Source of the DNA: Gentiana macrophylla
Taxonomy: Eukaryota; Streptophyta; Magnoliopsida; Gentianales; Gentianaceae
Direction: 5' to 3'
Assembly (NCBI GenBank): GCA_026214975.1
Contig: JAOBSW010000948.1
Span: forward strand, 124,001 to 188,000
Length of the DNA: 64,000 nt
Both the position numbers and the translations under genes were made by a program. Position 1 is the stretch's first letter, and the number at the start of each line of letters is the position of its first letter. Below are positions 63,540 through 64,000 of this stretch, piece by piece. The notes under the pieces are model-generated. The model was not told the DNA's origin, did not search any database, and saw only the letters and a list, made by a program, of their open reading frames with translations.

Positions 63540-64000
63540 TCTGAACTTGGGCTCTTTTCTACCGATTCCTTACTCAAAACGCAAATAGCAAGCTTAATAA
63601 AGGTGTAAATTTTTAAAAATATTCCCTTTTCGAATAATCACTAAGACGCCTTATCCTCACTTATTATAGACATTGTCCCCAATGACTAATAATAAAGAAA
63701 AGAAAAAGTACTTAGCTCTAGAAATGGCGGCTGAGTCCAAACGAATTCCGGAGCGTAATCGTTAGCTCCTAGGTTATTCCTCTTCCAAGTTATTACCTAC
63801 ATTCCAAATGCTTCCAAAAAATGTGAGTGACATGCGAAGGGCAATAAGAAAATAAGATGGCGGTAATTGTGCATACCAAAGGAATGCGCAAAAACAGTTT
63901 AAGCCACTTTATTCTGTTATCGACCTAAGCAAGACGCGAAAAATTTTACGAGGGTATCACATGAGAATCGTGAAGGAAATAACCACATATATCTCTAGCC
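63540..64000 (-). mobile_element. Edge of another Athila-type gypsy element
   Basis: The block TTATCCTCACTTATTATAG then ACATTGTCCCCAATG (63650-63695), followed by AAAGTACTTAGCTCT, matches the second polypurine-like blocks of B2 (29519-29580) and E (40768-40840) in order and wording. It therefore belongs to the 3' noncoding region of a related minus-strand element that continues right of the window. A plus-strand frame at 63272-63529 has no domain I recognise. Confidence 0.5.

Overview
This is plant nuclear DNA, from a eudicot and possibly an asterid (the lineage is an inference from gene style). The evidence is a spliced MCM4 gene, two RING-type genes and deeply nested LTR retrotransposons whose primer-binding sites match plant tRNA-Asp. 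Three host genes or gene remnants can be read with confidence: the 5' two thirds of MCM4 (1-2983, minus, with an E2F site upstream), a frame-broken RING-H2 gene (52469-53316, plus) and an intact RING-H2 gene (61990-62691, minus). A decayed multi-exon gene lies at about 58.0-59.7 kb. About 45 kb between 5.5 and 52 kb is transposon DNA.

Layout. 1-3.1 kb: MCM4. 3.1-5.5 kb: gene-poor, with short duplications. 5.56-7.16 kb: a copia 3' end, cut by the LTR of an Athila-type gypsy element (B1, 7160-8871). B1's interior is cut at 9418 by a second element of the same family (B2). B2's 3' LTR is split by a 16-kb Athila element (A, 9471-25502, target duplication GTACA) and by a 1755-bp copia solo LTR (26227-27981, target duplication CAGAT). 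B2 continues rightward to about 35.16 kb, interrupted by LTR C1 (33014-34942). 35.2-38.2 kb: a Stowaway-like MITE, microsatellites and a copia LTR (D). 38.2-51.9 kb: a third Athila-type element (E). 52.3-53.6 kb: the broken RING gene. 53.6-57.0 kb: two copia gag fragments and a truncated LTR of family C. The rest is gene-poor apart from the second RING gene, with another gypsy fragment at the right edge. All gypsy elements are read on the minus strand.

The most interesting pattern concerns elements A, B and E. Each carries its own array of about 12-bp inverted repeats built as 5+2+5: CGGAT-CG-ATCCG in A, TCGGT-NN-ACCGA-like in B, and GGACG-NN-CGTCC in E. In every element the array lies just upstream of the LTR TATA box. 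It occurs again inside the element next to the 3' open reading frame (the putative plant transposon protein gene), usually also followed by a TATA box. The sequence differs completely between elements while the architecture is kept. This suggests an element-specific DNA-binding factor, or a duplicated promoter that drives the 3' gene.

Element E also has a very unusual 5' end: LTR, then a 55-nt stretch matching the 3' three quarters of tRNA-Asp up to CCA, then a 292-bp piece of LTR, then gag, joined at a 10-nt microhomology. This looks like a reverse-transcription product in which the primer tRNA was copied well beyond the usual 18 nt. Many frameshifts, including one in MCM4 and one in the RING gene, and indel disagreements between LTR pairs at CG/CHG sites suggest that part of the apparent decay could be consensus error.
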